Made by a program: the position numbers and the translations under genes. The notes beneath the pieces are model-generated. The model ran no database searches. It was not told the DNA's origin and saw nothing but the letters and a program-made list of their open reading frames with translations. A stretch of 64,000 bases of DNA from NCBI RefSeq assembly GCF_019112545.1, contig NW_025064935.1, positions 166,847-230,846 on the forward strand, written 5' to 3'. How positions within the stretch are numbered: the first letter of the stretch is position 1; every line of letters starts with the position of its first letter. The DNA comes from Guyanagaster necrorhizus (taxonomy: Eukaryota > Basidiomycota > Agaricomycetes > Agaricales > Physalacriaceae). Shown here in pieces: positions 1 through 11,168 of this stretch.

Positions 1-968
1 TTTCAGACTGGCCCAACTCTATAGACCTGCTACCCTATGATGCCATAGTATTATAATGTTGATCAGATCTCCTTTGCAAGCCCTGACCATTCAAGGGAGC
101 CTCCAACAACATTGATAGGTTCCTGATCAACTGTGAATAATACTTTGAAATATATATTGAATACCTCAGAATAGACATGAACAAGATCATCTTCGCTGCC
201 TCTTACCTTGAAGAAAAAGTGAAGACCTGATGGATCTTTATCTCTCTGAATTTCTAATCAACAACTTGAGAACACTACCAGTATCCCTCATGGCCAGTGT
301 TCAAACAAATGCTGCATGACAAGTTCATTGATCCTGCTGTACAAGAAGTACATAAACAGAAGATCAAAGACTACAAGATGGGCAACAAAGTGGCAACAGA
401 CTACTTTGATGAGCTGGAACACTTAGCCAAACTCACTGGCATTCAGGATGATATAGCTAATGGCAGCCAAATGGTCAAGGCCCTCAAGAGAGGAGTCCCC
501 TCCTTGTATGTCATGATGATATCAGCCATTGGCATAAAAGTCTTAGTGTCAGTGGAATATGATGAATAGAAGGAGTGAATCATTAAGATGTACAAAGAGC
601 AACAAAGGCAGAAAGTGGAATCCTCAACACTGCAAGACTATATAAAGAAGTTGACCCTGCCAATCCTGAATAAACTATCAGAGACAACTGTCAGAAAATC
701 ATTGGGACCTTCAATGGCCTCTGCATATGGCACATAGAAGACAGGAATGGGAACCACTTATACAGGTTTTGGAAAACCAATGGATATAGACTGAATAAAG
801 AAGGAGGGTAAGTGCTTCAATTGCAGCCAAAAGAGTCACATGGCAAAGAACTGCCTAAAAAGAAAATGGATCTGAGAAGACATTTGAGCTCAGATCACTG
901 AACTCCAAAAGAAAGAAGGACTTGGCATAGAAATGAAAGTTGAGAAAGTAAAAGATGGGGCTGACTAG
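1..968 (+). pseudogene. E1 gag remnant with CCHC knuckle
   Basis: Degenerate Gag. The longest open piece (297-569) carries the conserved capsid-like segment seen in the intact family members (QEVHKQKIKDYKMG, YFDELEHLAKLTGI). Around 805-870 a CCHC zinc knuckle of the form KCFNCSQKSHMAKNC can still be read, the nucleic-acid-binding motif of Gag nucleocapsid. Stops such as TAG where sisters have TGG or CAG interrupt it. It has no usable start in the window and is certainly non-coding now. Confidence 0.85.
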
Positions 969-969
969 T

Positions 970-3900
970 GAGTGATTCCACTGAGTCAGCTAAAAACATT
1001 CATAGTGTGCAAATAATAGCCATTAGTTAAACTAATAAGATTTCTGTAGTTACTCTTATGACCACCATATCAGTGCATTCAAATATACCTCAGTCTTCTT
1101 TCTCATACACTAAAGAATTGCCAAAAGAAAAAACTCAACCATCTTCAGGCTGAACAGGAGCAGAGAGCCCCATTACTTGGCTCAAACCATTTGATACTAA
1201 ATAGACCTGAAGGGCCATCAAAGATGTGAAGGACAAAGCTGCAGCAAAGGCCATACTCAAAAACTAGATACTCCAGACATGAGTCAAAGAAGTCATCAAT
1301 GAGATAATAGAAAGAATAAAGAAGGCCAAATAATGCTGAGCCTTGAAATGGCTTAATGAACTCTATGGACTATAAAAGTTCATTTGATGGTCTAAAACAC
1401 TCAGGTGAGATCTACTTGTCAAGACTCAGGTTGAGACCCTTACATCTCAGGCAATCCATATTGTAACTGCTCTGATTGACAGTGGATGCACTGGGAGCTC
1501 AATCAACTATACTTTTGTCAATAAGCACAAACTCCCAACTCAAGCTACAGTAGCACCAATCCTGGTTTATAATGCAGATGGAATAAAAAACTAAGCTGGC
1601 TCGATTACTAAATTTATTGAACTCAGGCTTATGATCAGAGATCACTCTGAATGAATTGACTTGGCTGTAATAGATCTCAGAACTAAGAAAATCTTTCTTA
1701 GGCATGATTAGCTAATACACCATAATCCATTAATTAATTGGAAAACTGAAAGAATTATATTTGCAAGGTGCTGCTGCTGAAAGATCCCATTTGAACTGTC
1801 TGATGAGGACCCTGAAGATCAGTGGGATGAGAAGATGGAGGATAGGGAAACTATTCTTGCTATTGACCTTTAGCATGAAATGCATATTCAGACAGTTCAT
1901 CATGCCAATGACCTAGCTACCAAGGTTAATAAACATAAAGAGGAGAAGACTTTTGAAGAAATGGTGCCTGAATGGGCATGAGACTTCAAAGATCTGCTTG
2001 AGAAGGAAAGCTTTGATGAACTACTAGAATCAAAACTATGGGATCATGTGATTGAATTGATTCCAAATGCAAACACCAATCTGGACTGCAAGACTTACTC
2101 TCTTGGTAACAACAAACAGCAAGAACTTGACAAGTTCCTAAACAAAAACTTGTCTAGTGGATGGATCTGACTATCAAAATCTCTAATGGCCTCACCATTC
2201 TTCTTTATTAAAAAGAAGGACAGCAAACTCCAATCAGTCTAAGATTATCGAAAACTTAATAATGAGATGATGATCAAGAACTATTATCCCCTTCTATTGA
2301 TCTTGGAGCTAATGGACAAACTCTGAGGTGCTAAATATTACACCAAACTTGATATCTGATGGGGCTATAATAATGTCTGTATCAAGGAAGGAGATGAATG
2401 GAAGACTGCATTCAGGACAAATCAAGGATTATTTGAGCCAATGGTCATGTTCTTTGGGCTCACTAATTTCCCTGTGACTTTCTAATAGATGATGAATGAC
2501 ATCTTCAAGGATCTCATCTCCACCAAAAAGATCACTATTTATCTGGACAACATCTTGATCATATCAAAAACAAAGGAGAAGCATAGGAAGCTAGTATGAT
2601 AAGTACTAGCCCTCATAAGGAAGCACAAACTATTCCTCAAAGTAGAGAAATGTGAATTTGAGATACTTGAGACTGAGTACCTTGGAGTCATCATCAGTGA
2701 AGGGAGTATTCAGATGGACTCTATTAAGGTAGCAGAAGTAACAGAATGGCTGGAGCCAGTGAAGAAGAAGAAACTACAATCATTCCTTGGTTTTACAAAC
2801 TTCTACTGACAATTCATCTAAGACTACAGCAAAATCATCCAGCCTATGATACAGCTCACAGGAAATGCCTCTTGGATCTGGAGACACTCCTAACAGACTG
2901 CCTTCAATGATCTCAAGAAGCAACTAGCCAAAGATGTAATCTTTGCTATCCTGGACTAGGAAGGAAGGTTTCAAGTTGAGGCCGACTCCAGCAAAGGAGC
3001 AGTCAGAGCAGTCCTATCTCAGAAATAAAACAGGAAATAGCAGCCAGTAGCATTCCTCTCCAAGGTGCTTTCTATTATGGAATGGAACTATGAGATATAT
3101 GACAAGGAACTGCTCATCATTATGCTTGCTCTAGAAGAATAGTAGCATTATTTGATTGGGGCCATGGAAGTCTTTGAGATCTGAACAAATCATCAAAACC
3201 TTCGTTATTTCTGACAACTCCAAAAGCTAAACTGCTGACAAGCCAGATGAGTCACCAAACTGAGCCAATATCAGTACACACTCCATTACAAGGCAGGAAT
3301 GGCAAACAAGAAGGCCAACCTTCTGAGCCAGAGGGTAGATCATGATCAGGAGAGAACTGATAACAAAAGAGTGACATTGTTATAGCCTGAATATTTCAGG
3401 GCCATGATAATGCTAACAGAAGAAGAAATCCATGAGTGTATCAAGAGTGTGACTCAAGACAACCACAAATAGGACCAACAAGTAGTCCTATCTCTTAATC
3501 ACAAATGAGAGATGACAAAGGAAGGGAGACTAATCCATTACAACAGATGAATCTATATTCTCTGAGATCAGAGACTATATAGTGAAATCATCACCACATA
3601 TCATGACTATGCAACCACCGGTTACCCTGGTATTGCCAAAACAAAGAAGCTGATACTGTGGGAGTACTGGTGGCCTAAGATGGGTCATGACATCATCACA
3701 TATGTCAAAGCATGTGAAGTCTGTCAACAAGGCAAATCATTGACCCAACCTTAGGCCACTCCACTCCATCCGAATGAAGTTCTATCAGCACCATAGACTC
3801 ATATCTCTGTTGATATGATCACCAGACTTCCAGACTGCAATGGCTATAATGCTATTATCATCATAGTTGATTGATTCTCAAAAGCAATCATCCTGATCAC

Positions 3901-4327
3901 TTGTTCAACAGAGTTAACCTCTGAGAGATGGGTGAAAATCTTATGTGACAAGGTTTATGCCAAGTATGGCATGCCTCAAGTGATTATCTCAGACATGAGC
4001 CCTTAATTTATCTCCAAATTTCTGGACAACCTCTATCATCTTCTAAACATCAAACAGAATGCCTCAATGGCATACCATCCTCAAACTGATAGACAAACTG
4101 AATATGCAAACCAGGAAGTAAAAAAGTACCTCTGTCTCTTCATTAACTATTGACAAGATAACTGGATAGAATGGCTGGCTCTTGCCACCTTCTAACATAA
4201 CAACCAAGTCCACTCAGCAACAGGAAAGACACCATTCTTTGTCAACCATGGCCAGCACCCAAATATTGCTCAGACTGAGCAACACCACATGACGACACCT
4301 GCATCTATGAACTTTGCCACTATCATG
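970..4327 (+). pseudogene. E1 pol remnant (protease, RT, RNase H, partial integrase)
   Basis: Translation in the -1 frame relative to gag, ignoring stops, gives the Pol domains in order: aspartic protease (ALIDSGCTGSS, about 1470-1505), reverse transcriptase (about 2180-2800, with a YLDNILIMS version of the YxDD box, the second D changed to N), RNase H (about 2960-3240), the HHCC integrase zinc finger (about 3590-3760) and the integrase core (about 3790-4320). The chromodomain and everything 3' of it are absent. The altered catalytic box and the many stops make it a relic. Confidence 0.85.
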
Positions 4328-5185
4328 GCAACATCTTGATGATAGCACACACAACTTCCTGAAAGCAAAAGCTAAGTCAAACCATGCAAGAAAACCAAGA
4401 CACTTACTTTCACCATCCAACAACTCTTCACCCTCTGCCAGCTCTGCAACTTTCAACTTCACCTGCTGTTTGAGACTAGTGACCACCTCTGTCCCACTGC
4501 CATCCACTATACTCTTTAACCTGAACTTGCATTTATAGCCCTTCTCTACCAGACCTGCCACTCTCCTCTTTCTCTCTCACACCCTCTTTTTCCTCTCCAG
4601 GGTCCCCCCAGATTTTTCTGACTCATCATCTCTCTCAGTCCCCTTGTCCAGCTCATCATCAGACTCCAGAGGCATGCAGCCAGTCATCTTCTTAAAGTGA
4701 AGACCAGAGCCAGGATCAAACTGTTTCACCAGCACTTGATATAGATAAAAATCAACAGTCTCTATAGAGGTTATCTGCAATCCATCCTCTATAACTATCT
4801 CCTCCTGTCCTACCTCTGAGGCCTCAGCCCTCACCATAGCCTTTCTCTCTTCAGTCTTTCTCTGAGCTGCCTCTCTCAATGCCTTCTCCACCTTCTTCAC
4901 CCACCTCTCTGCCACCTGCTAAACCTCCTCCCTCTTCTTTTCCAACTCCTCTTGCTGCTTCTTTCTTTGTGTCTCCTAGGCCACATGGTCTGCCTGGACT
5001 TTCTTCTCTCTCTCCCACTCTCTTTTCCACTCCAAGTGGACTTCTATAGTCTCTGCATACTCTTCTTTTATGATTTGCCATTCCAGACAGAATAATTCTT
5101 TAGCCTCTTTAGAGCCATTGAAGGTGAGTTCTCTCACCAAAGGCTCAGGAGTATATGAGCAATGATATGCAGTGGAAGATGACAT
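4327..5185 (-). pseudogene. E2 antisense-ORF remnant (homologue of the spliced Gy-VIII gene)
   Basis: A decayed copy of the 60679-62017 gene on the minus strand. It keeps the recognisable N-terminus (MSSSTAYHCSYTPEPLVREL, at 5185), the Glu/Arg-rich middle, the basic segment around IVDGSGTEVV and the exon-intron junction context ending in LLDGES followed by GTAAGT (near 4407). Only the first bases of exon 2 are present before the junction with E1, so the Cys-rich half is lost. Frameshifts and stops split it into several pieces. Its value is comparative: start, gene order and intron are shared with the younger copy. Confidence 0.75.
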
Positions 5186-5302
5186 AGTTAGGGTGATGGT
5201 GATGGTATCTGACTAAGTTGCAAAAAATTCCCATAGCTACCAACAATCTTCCATATGGCTCCACCAGCCATTGGGATCTGCACTCTTGAGGGTAAGAATG
5301 CT

Positions 5303-5315
5303 AATAGGGGGATAC
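5303..5315 (+). promoter_or_regulatory. E2 polypurine tract
   Basis: The sequence AATAGGGGGATAC lies immediately before the LTR start TGTTA. The same tract (AGAGGGGGATAC on the minus strand) sits beside the Gy-VIII LTR at 60552-60564. Its position at the 3' LTR fits the plus-strand primer site of an LTR retrotransposon. Confidence 0.6.
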
Positions 5316-5813
5316 TGTTATGCACATGCTGCTGGCCTCCATGTCATCTCAACCAACTATGGATTCAATCATGAAAACCCACCAGATTCCAGCTGCCTCC
5401 ATTATCTATTAATTTCATTTTCACCATTATCATTTCACATCCATATTTCACATTGTAATATCTAGACCCTGAACTCAGTAGCAAATATTGATATTAGAAC
5501 CCAATGGAACTCAACTCAGAATTAGCTACTATTAGTATATAAAGCTATATATAATCATTGTACCTACTCAGTTTGAATATCAACTTAGATAGCCATCTAC
5601 ACTTCATACTCACTTCAACTCCTTCTTCCTCATCCATCATATTCTGCTCTAAAGAATACTCCTCTTCACTTCTCTGATGGAACTCCATCCCATCCATCCA
5701 AATCTTTAGGCCTCAATTCAAGGGTGATGTTGCCAATAGCTTCATTGATGCCCATGCACTCTGCCAGTCTCTATACATGCATTCAAACCCACTTGATTAG
5801 CATATTCTTAACA
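5316..5813 (+). repeat. E2 3' LTR, 498 bp
   Basis: Begins TGTTATGCACATG and ends CTTAACA. Its length equals that of the Gy-VIII LTR (60054-60551) and the two align end to end in opposite orientation, differing mostly by C-to-T and G-to-A changes. A TATA-like TATATAAAG box is near 5535. Confidence 0.85.
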
Positions 5814-5815
5814 GA

Positions 5816-7216
5816 TGCAAAACATATCAGAGGGTGAAACTAAATACTCAGCAGTGAACAGCACTACTATACCTCAATAAGATCCCTTCTGACAAGTGGA
5901 AGATAATCTCAGTTGACATGATATAGCTTCTTCCTAAGTCCAAAGGGTATGATGCTATCTTAGTGGTAGTAAATTGATTTTTCAAAGAACTAATTCTAAT
6001 AGTGACAAACACAAATTTAAATGCTGAGGGCTGGACATGTTTGTTCTAAGATTATGTATATACCCATCATGGACTTCCAGACAAGATAATCTTGGATCAT
6101 GGCTCACAGTTTATATTGCAGTTCATCAAAGAACTTTACAAGTTGCTTAGAATTACTGGAAACCCCTCTACTGCATATCACCCTCAGACTGATGGACAGA
6201 CAGAGCAGGTCAATTAAGAAATTGAAAAGTATCTCAGGATTTTTATAAACCACTAGCAGGATGACTGGATGGAGTGGCTCCCAATGACAGGATTTGCCTA
6301 TAATAACCATGAAAACTCCTTAACAGGCTATAGCTCATTCTATGTAAACACTGGAACCCATCTGAATACTGGAATGAATCCCTCACAAAGGGAAAGTCAA
6401 GTGCTCTGAGCAAAGAGCTTTGCAACAGAGATAAAGAAAATTCATGATGAGGCTGAACATACATTATACAAGACAGCAGAGTCTATGAAGAGACAGTATG
6501 ATAAGAGAAGGGCATTAGCAAGAGACTACCAGCCAAATAACATGGTTATGCTTGACATAAAGCATCTAAAGACAGACAGAAAGATGAAGAAGTCGGATGA
6601 TGAGTTTGAAGGTTCCTTTAAGGTTGTGAAGAAAATAAGCAATGAAGCATATGAATTAGCTATCTCAAAGACATGGAAAATCCATTCTGTCTTCAACAAA
6701 ATCCTTCTTAAACTATTCCAAACAGCAGAGTTTCTCAATCAGGAAGTGCCACCACCATCCAAACCAATAGTTGTAGATGGTAAAGATGAATATGAGATTG
6801 ATGCAATCCTTAATAATAAAATTTGTTATTGAAAACAGTGGTTTCTTGTCTATTTCAAGAGATATGGTAATAAGGAAAACTGCTAGTATGCCAAAAAGGA
6901 CCTCCCACATACAAAAAGGCTCATTGCAAAGTACTGTGCAGCACAAAACCCACTTGCTGCAGTGAACAATGTCAGACTTAGATGACTAATGTTTGACAAA
7001 TCAGACTACATTCAAACTCAAAAGCTCCTCTTTGAACTCAAACAACACTCATTTGAAACTAAGAAGCTTTACATATAGAAGAACACTAATAAAATCAAGA
7101 CAGAGACACTTATAATCCAACTATTTCCTCTAGACTGGTCACACAACATCTCAGTAAAGATCAATAGGAAAAGATAAAGCTATTTTCTTGTTTCTATGGC
7201 TCTTCTAAGCAATTGA
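5816..7216 (+). pseudogene. E3 pol remnant: integrase and chromodomain of a third Gypsy lineage
   Basis: In one frame, with scattered stops, this reads the last Cys pair of the integrase zinc finger (CKTYQRVK, where C-x-x-C would be expected), the catalytic core (ISVDMI, AYHPQTDGQTEQVN) and the C-terminal domain (open at 6485-6832, KRQYDKRRALARDY and MVMLDIKHLKT), then a chromodomain-like end (WFLVYFKRYGNKENC). The frame ends in TGA at 7214-7216. It is clearly diverged from the E1 and Gy-I integrases. The start at 5816 is not a gene start: E2 landed inside the zinc finger and the upstream part has been lost. Confidence 0.8.
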
Positions 7217-7233
7217 GGACAATTGCTTTGAAG
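7202..7233 (+). other. Hairpin at the E3 pol stop codon
   Basis: A 14-bp inverted repeat (CTTCTAAGCAATTG, loop AGGA, CAATTGCTTTGAAG) with one mismatch overlaps the pol stop and ends about 9 bases before the LTR. A hairpin of different sequence occupies the same place in the Gy-I/III/VI family. Confidence 0.6.
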
Positions 7234-7242
7234 AGAGAGTAA
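7231..7242 (+). promoter_or_regulatory. E3 polypurine tract
   Basis: AAGAGAGAGTAA directly precedes the LTR start TGTTATG, matching the GCGGAGGGTAA tract of the Gy-I family in position and composition. Confidence 0.55.
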
Positions 7243-7652
7243 TGTTATGATTTCAGCTCCTGAATCATATTTAGCAGCTTTGGCTTGTGACTTGATCAGA
7301 GACTGATCATATCCAGCTGCCTTGGCTGAGTTTGAAGCACTGAGACACAAGCTTGATGTCTGATCACCAAGACTTTTTCATACAGTATATAAGTTAGTAG
7401 TATACAGGAATATGCCTCAGTCTTAAGCTAAGGTTAATATATTAATCAAATTCCTAAACTCTTGGTGTGATTACCACTTCAGTATCAACACTGACAGTCA
7501 TAGCTTATCAACCTCTATATATCTCTCTCCTGTTCATCATCATCCTAAACATCTTTATTCTCATTCTTCTGCTTTACCTTCAGTTAGTGTTGGACTCCAG
7601 CTATTGCAGTGCATTATATTTGTGATTGTTTGATCATCATCTGACAGTTGAC
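7243..7652 (+). repeat. E3 3' LTR, right end approximate
   Basis: Starts TGTTATGATTTCAGC right after the polypurine tract. A TATA-like GTATATAAG lies near 7385. The right end is uncertain: I place it at the last plausible CA (CAGTTGACA, about 7652) without a second LTR to check against. Confidence 0.45.
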
Positions 7653-7849
7653 AGGTGAGAAGGGCTCAGATAGTACTAGTAAAGCTGTTGTAGTAATAAG
7701 TGATTTACACTTCTACTATCTGTTGTCCATAAAAGAGGAATATTAGAGTGAAGAACCTAAGCAAGATGCTAATAATGGCACTCAAGAGCTTGAAGATGTC
7801 AAGAGATAAGTCTGGAGTTTATTGCATATAGTTTCCTTTGCAATAGTGA
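7653..7849. other. Unassigned stretch
   Basis: About 200 bases of AT-rich DNA between the E3 LTR and a Gypsy leader remnant. No ORF, repeat or motif that I can support. Confidence 0.3.
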
Positions 7850-8235
7850 CTGCATAAGGAAAAGGTAGATAGGCAGCTTCAAGCTAATTGTTAGATCCAA
7901 ATGTTGTATAGACCAACACTCATGATAAACTAGTGTTGTATCATATTTGTACAATCACACTAGAGTTCACTTTGATATATCTGATCTTCAGTGATAATCC
8001 AAGGCTTGACAGATTAGGCTCAAAAAGAGATAGAATGATATAAATAAACTTTAGCTCAAAGCTGAAGCTACTATAGTGAGAGCTATGCTACTTATATATG
8101 TTTTTAGTCTGTGATAAATATAGTCCTCTTTATTGTAGCTATCTGTGGATTGAAACTAAAGAGTGTGTTGTAAATACATGAAACAATAGAATTTGTGTGT
8201 TAGTGAGACATCTGTCATAAGCTATTATAAAAGTA
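7850..8235 (-). repeat. Truncated 5' LTR and leader of a Gy-I-type element
   Basis: From 7850 the sequence matches, in decayed form, the leader and primer site that flank the 5' LTRs of Gy-I and Gy-II (AGCTTCAAGCTAA at 7877-7887), followed by an LTR start TGTTAGATCCAA at 7889. The conserved LTR segment AAACTTTAGCTCAAAGCTG follows near 8046. Similarity fades after about 8235, before the expected LTR end. The orientation implies a minus-strand element whose internal region is gone. Confidence 0.55.
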
Positions 8236-8748
8236 GATTCCAAGGATAGAGAGCATTTTTGCAGGCCTCTGCATGGCTCTCAAGATTGTCACAATCTCTG
8301 TTGATACAGAGATACAGAGCTCTGCTCATCCATGAAAAGGGATTGCCAGTGCCATCTCTGTCTCAGTGCCAAGTCTTGGCTGATGCTGATTCATGAGAGA
8401 CATCAGTGCCAGGTGTCTCTTCTTCATTTCCACTTTCATCCCACATTCCTAGGTGAGATGAGCTCTGCTCTCTCACTGTCAATTTTTCCTGACCATCAAT
8501 CTCAGGCTTTGAGGCTTCACCTTCTCCTTCATTTGTCAGTAACTCCTATTGCCTGATGAGGCTCCAAACCTCTTCCTCTATCTCACAATTGGCTCACTCA
8601 AATAGTCTTAGCTTTGCCAGACTTAACCAATTCTTATTTAGTATTACTGGACCATTATTGTATAAATTATCAAGTTTTTGGTCTAGATGTTTGTCTCTCA
8701 AATCTATTGATCTCACTTATGATCTCTAATCCATTGACTGATGTTGAA
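8236..8748. other. Unclassified DNA flanking the pogo-like transposon
   Basis: About 510 bases with no recognisable domain. The last 20 bases join in frame with 35043 onward once the pogo-like element is removed, so at least the right end belongs to the interrupted sequence described at 35043-35448. Confidence 0.35.
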
Positions 8749-8750
8749 TA

Positions 8751-8773
8751 CAGTTGACTATCTCACAATGCAT
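8751..8773 (+). repeat. Left terminal inverted repeat of the pogo-like element
   Basis: 23 bases, identical to the reverse complement of 35018-35040, preceded by TA. The outer end is where the transposase would cut. Confidence 0.92.
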
Positions 8774-9033
8774 GATGTCAAAATGCATAATTCTGACTTT
8801 GCATATCAATTGGGCTGGAATGCAGTTGAAGAGCAGGAAAATAGGCTAAAAATGCATATCACATAATGCATATGGTTTTAGTTAGGAATATGCATTGTCA
8901 GATCCAAAATTGTAGTAAGCTGATGTGATATTATGCATATATTAGAACAATAAAGAACATAATTTGTTTGTATAGACTATGACAAACACAAAAAAAATTA
9001 TTGTAAAGTGGCACAGCCTATATCTCTATAAAC

Positions 9034-9780
9034 ATGCCTCCTAAACCAACATGAAAACCACATGCTAAACCTGGAAATCCATATAAGCATATAAAACAGA
9101 AGGAGAAAGTTTCAATGTATACATCATCAGCTCAGCCTCTAAAGCAGATCTCTCACCCACATCTTACAACAGGAGACTGGCTCATAATATTCAAATATGT
9201 TGATAACCATCCTTCTCATCAATATGCTGATATTGTGGCATATTTCACAAACTAAAAAAAAGGTGCACTGCTCTTTATCCAACTAACTCTTTCACAGAAA
9301 CTGGCATCTCATACAAAAATCAAACAGTGTGCAAACAAGAACCCTAATATACTATCATCCAAAAAGTCTTGCATTGTCATCTAACCTGATGTGAAGCATG
9401 CTGTTGCATCCTGGTATCAGAATATGCAGCTCCAAGGTGAGACTGTGACTGATGCAATGCTGATAGAGAAGCAAAATCAGATTGAAAATCTGATGAATAT
9501 TCCAGAGGATCAGTGTTTGAAAGGAGAGAGATGGTTGAGGTCATTCTGCAAGACATGGAAGATTCAGGAGGTTCAACAGTATGAAGAAGCAGGCTCAGTG
9601 GATATGATAGCAGTGGAAAAAGAATGTATGTGCCTTTACAGCATTATAGTGAAATATGCAATGCAGGACAGATGGAATATTGATGAATCTGGTCTTGTCA
9701 TCTTTGCCATCTCAGATCATACCTTGGCATCTGGTCCTATAAGTGGATGGAAATAAGACAAGTTTCACATCACCATGTGT
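9034..9780 (+). pseudogene. Pogo-like transposase, part 1: DNA-binding domains and start of the DDE domain
   Basis: First 249 codons of the transposase, starting at an ATG (MPPKP). It holds a CENP-B/Tc5-type helix-turn-helix in the open part 9391-9756 (GERWLRSFCKTWKIQ) and the first catalytic-Asp motif (RWNIDESGL). In-frame stops are present, including TGA near 9052 and TAA at 9757. It ends at the codon TGT, where the 1.4-kb solo-LTR-like unit is inserted; the frame resumes at 25616. The enzyme would excise and reinsert the transposon; this copy is dead. Confidence 0.85.
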
Positions 9781-11168
9781 TGATGTGCTTAGTAACAGCT
9801 AAGTGACTAAGAGAGGTGAATGAGGAATGAACTCTCAAACACCAATATCTAACCACTCAATACACAATCACCAAATACAGTTGAGGTTGGTTCTTTCAAG
9901 TATGATAGAAGCACTCTTGCAGTTTTAAGTAAAATCAAAGAAACAGTCAATAAAGACAGTTATTCAACTCTATCTTGCTTTTAAAGATACAATACTCATG
10001 AGAGTAGTTTATAGCAATGTTTAAGTATAATTAGGACTTAGAATCAATGCCAAATTGCGCTCCAAATCGACTTAGAATATTCTGAAACCCAATGAACTCC
10101 AAAACCCAAATATTAAGTCTATCAAGCACTTAGGCTTGACTAGCTGCACTCTTGGCTGGCTAGTGGTCCTCAAAACCAAATAACTTGTATTCTGATGCTG
10201 AAACTCTTATAGTTTGGAACTCAAATTAATCTGAAACCCAAAATACAGTTATTATTCTAATCCAATCCTCTCTAAGTGACAAAGCAACTTAAATAAATCA
10301 CTAAGTCAAAGCAGAACTCAAAATCCATTGTCCCAGGGACTAGCTACAGTGGGCTAGAAGGCCTGAATGTGGGGGTGGGTCGCTTGCTTGCTATTTTCCC
10401 CCCATTCCCTTCTTTTATACACCAACAACAGGTACAGAATCTATAAATAAAGCATTCAAAATAATATTTCTCCTGTTTAAAGCAGAATCACGCCATTATT
10501 CCAGAATAGCAGCACCCCTGAACACCCCTAGACTTGCCCAGACCTGCCTGGCCACTGCACAGCTTTATTTTAAGCCTACAGTGCCTGTGGGTACCTAACT
10601 CCTTTCTGTCTACTCAAAGTTTTAATCCTCTGAGTTATTCTTAGTAGCTCGATTGATCAGATCTGATCAGGCCTAGTCAACTGGTTCTATCCACTCTATT
10701 CCTCTCAATTCTAAGTCTCTTAGGTCATCTGATACCTAGAAAATTTAGACTTAGGCATTTGAGTCAAAACTCACAGTGCTAGCCACAGATCATTGGGTCT
10801 CTCTTCTTACTGCTCCTGGATGATGCTATCTCTACTCAATACTCCACAACTGGCTATGGTATTATACCCCTAGCTGTCTTAGAATATACTTGTCTTAGTA
10901 GCATATAGAATTGGCTCTATTTGAGGTACTATTTCTAAGTCCAACTTGAACTTAGTATTTTCCAAGGTGTGGTGCTGAACTTTTCTAAGTTCAAATCTGA
11001 CTTAGGATTTTTATCCTTAGGCCATGTTATTTTTACAAAGTCCAATTTGGACTTAGTATTAGTGACTAGCATGACTATCAGCTCAGAGCCTCAGCCATAG
11101 TCCTCTACTGGCTAATGATTCTCAGTTACTAGCATATTCTAGTGTGTTATGCAGAATTTGCAAATTAT
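9781..11168. repeat. Solo-LTR-like unit, left part (right end at 25585-25611)
   Basis: Bounded by TGATGTGC at 9781 and GCATATCA at 25604-25611, an imperfect inverted terminal pair in TG...CA form, and flanked by a 4-bp duplication GTGT (9777-9780 and 25612-25615). Once the nested Gypsy block and its ATTAT duplication are removed the unit is about 1415 bp. It has no coding frame or internal LTR pair that I can see. A solo LTR of a long-LTR element is the simplest reading; a non-autonomous element is an alternative. Contains a TATA-like TTTTATACACC near 10414. Confidence 0.6.

Larger units (their letters stand above)
1..4327 (+). mobile_element. E1: old decayed Ty3/Gypsy copy, both ends missing
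   Basis: A Gypsy internal region read left to right, starting inside gag at the window edge and ending abruptly in the integrase. It is collinear with Gy-III but AT-rich, with very few CpG dinucleotides and dozens of in-frame stops. Neither LTR is present: the left one would lie outside the window and the right one was lost at the junction near 4327, where the sequence passes straight into the antisense-ORF remnant of a different Gypsy family (E2). The sequence directly shows the homology and the stops; the loss of the 3' end by deletion or recombination is inference. Confidence 0.9.
4327..5813 (-). mobile_element. E2: 3' end of an old Gypsy of the Gy-VIII family
   Basis: About 1.5 kb collinear, as the reverse complement, with 60054-61550 of Gy-VIII: part of the antisense gene, the polypurine tract and a full-length 498-bp LTR. 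The element itself reads left to right (its pol would have been to the left), so its antisense gene is on the minus strand. All of pol and the 5' LTR are missing; the left boundary is a direct fusion to E1. The LTR right edge at 5813 abuts the E3 integrase, so E2 was inserted into E3. Confidence 0.85.

Noticed and set aside
4314..4538. 74-residue plus-strand ORF at the E1/E2 junction
   Set aside because: It is the reverse of the E2 antisense gene and mirrors the rejected 60699-61562 frame; not an independent gene.
8332..8556. 74-residue ORF in the unclassified stretch before the pogo element
   Set aside because: Low-complexity Ser/His/Leu product with no homology I can recognise; likely chance.
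9391..9756. Reading the 121-residue ORF as a separate host CENP-B-like gene
   Set aside because: Its frame continues exactly into 25616 and 33997 after removing insertions, and inverted repeats with TA flanks enclose it, so it is part of the transposon.
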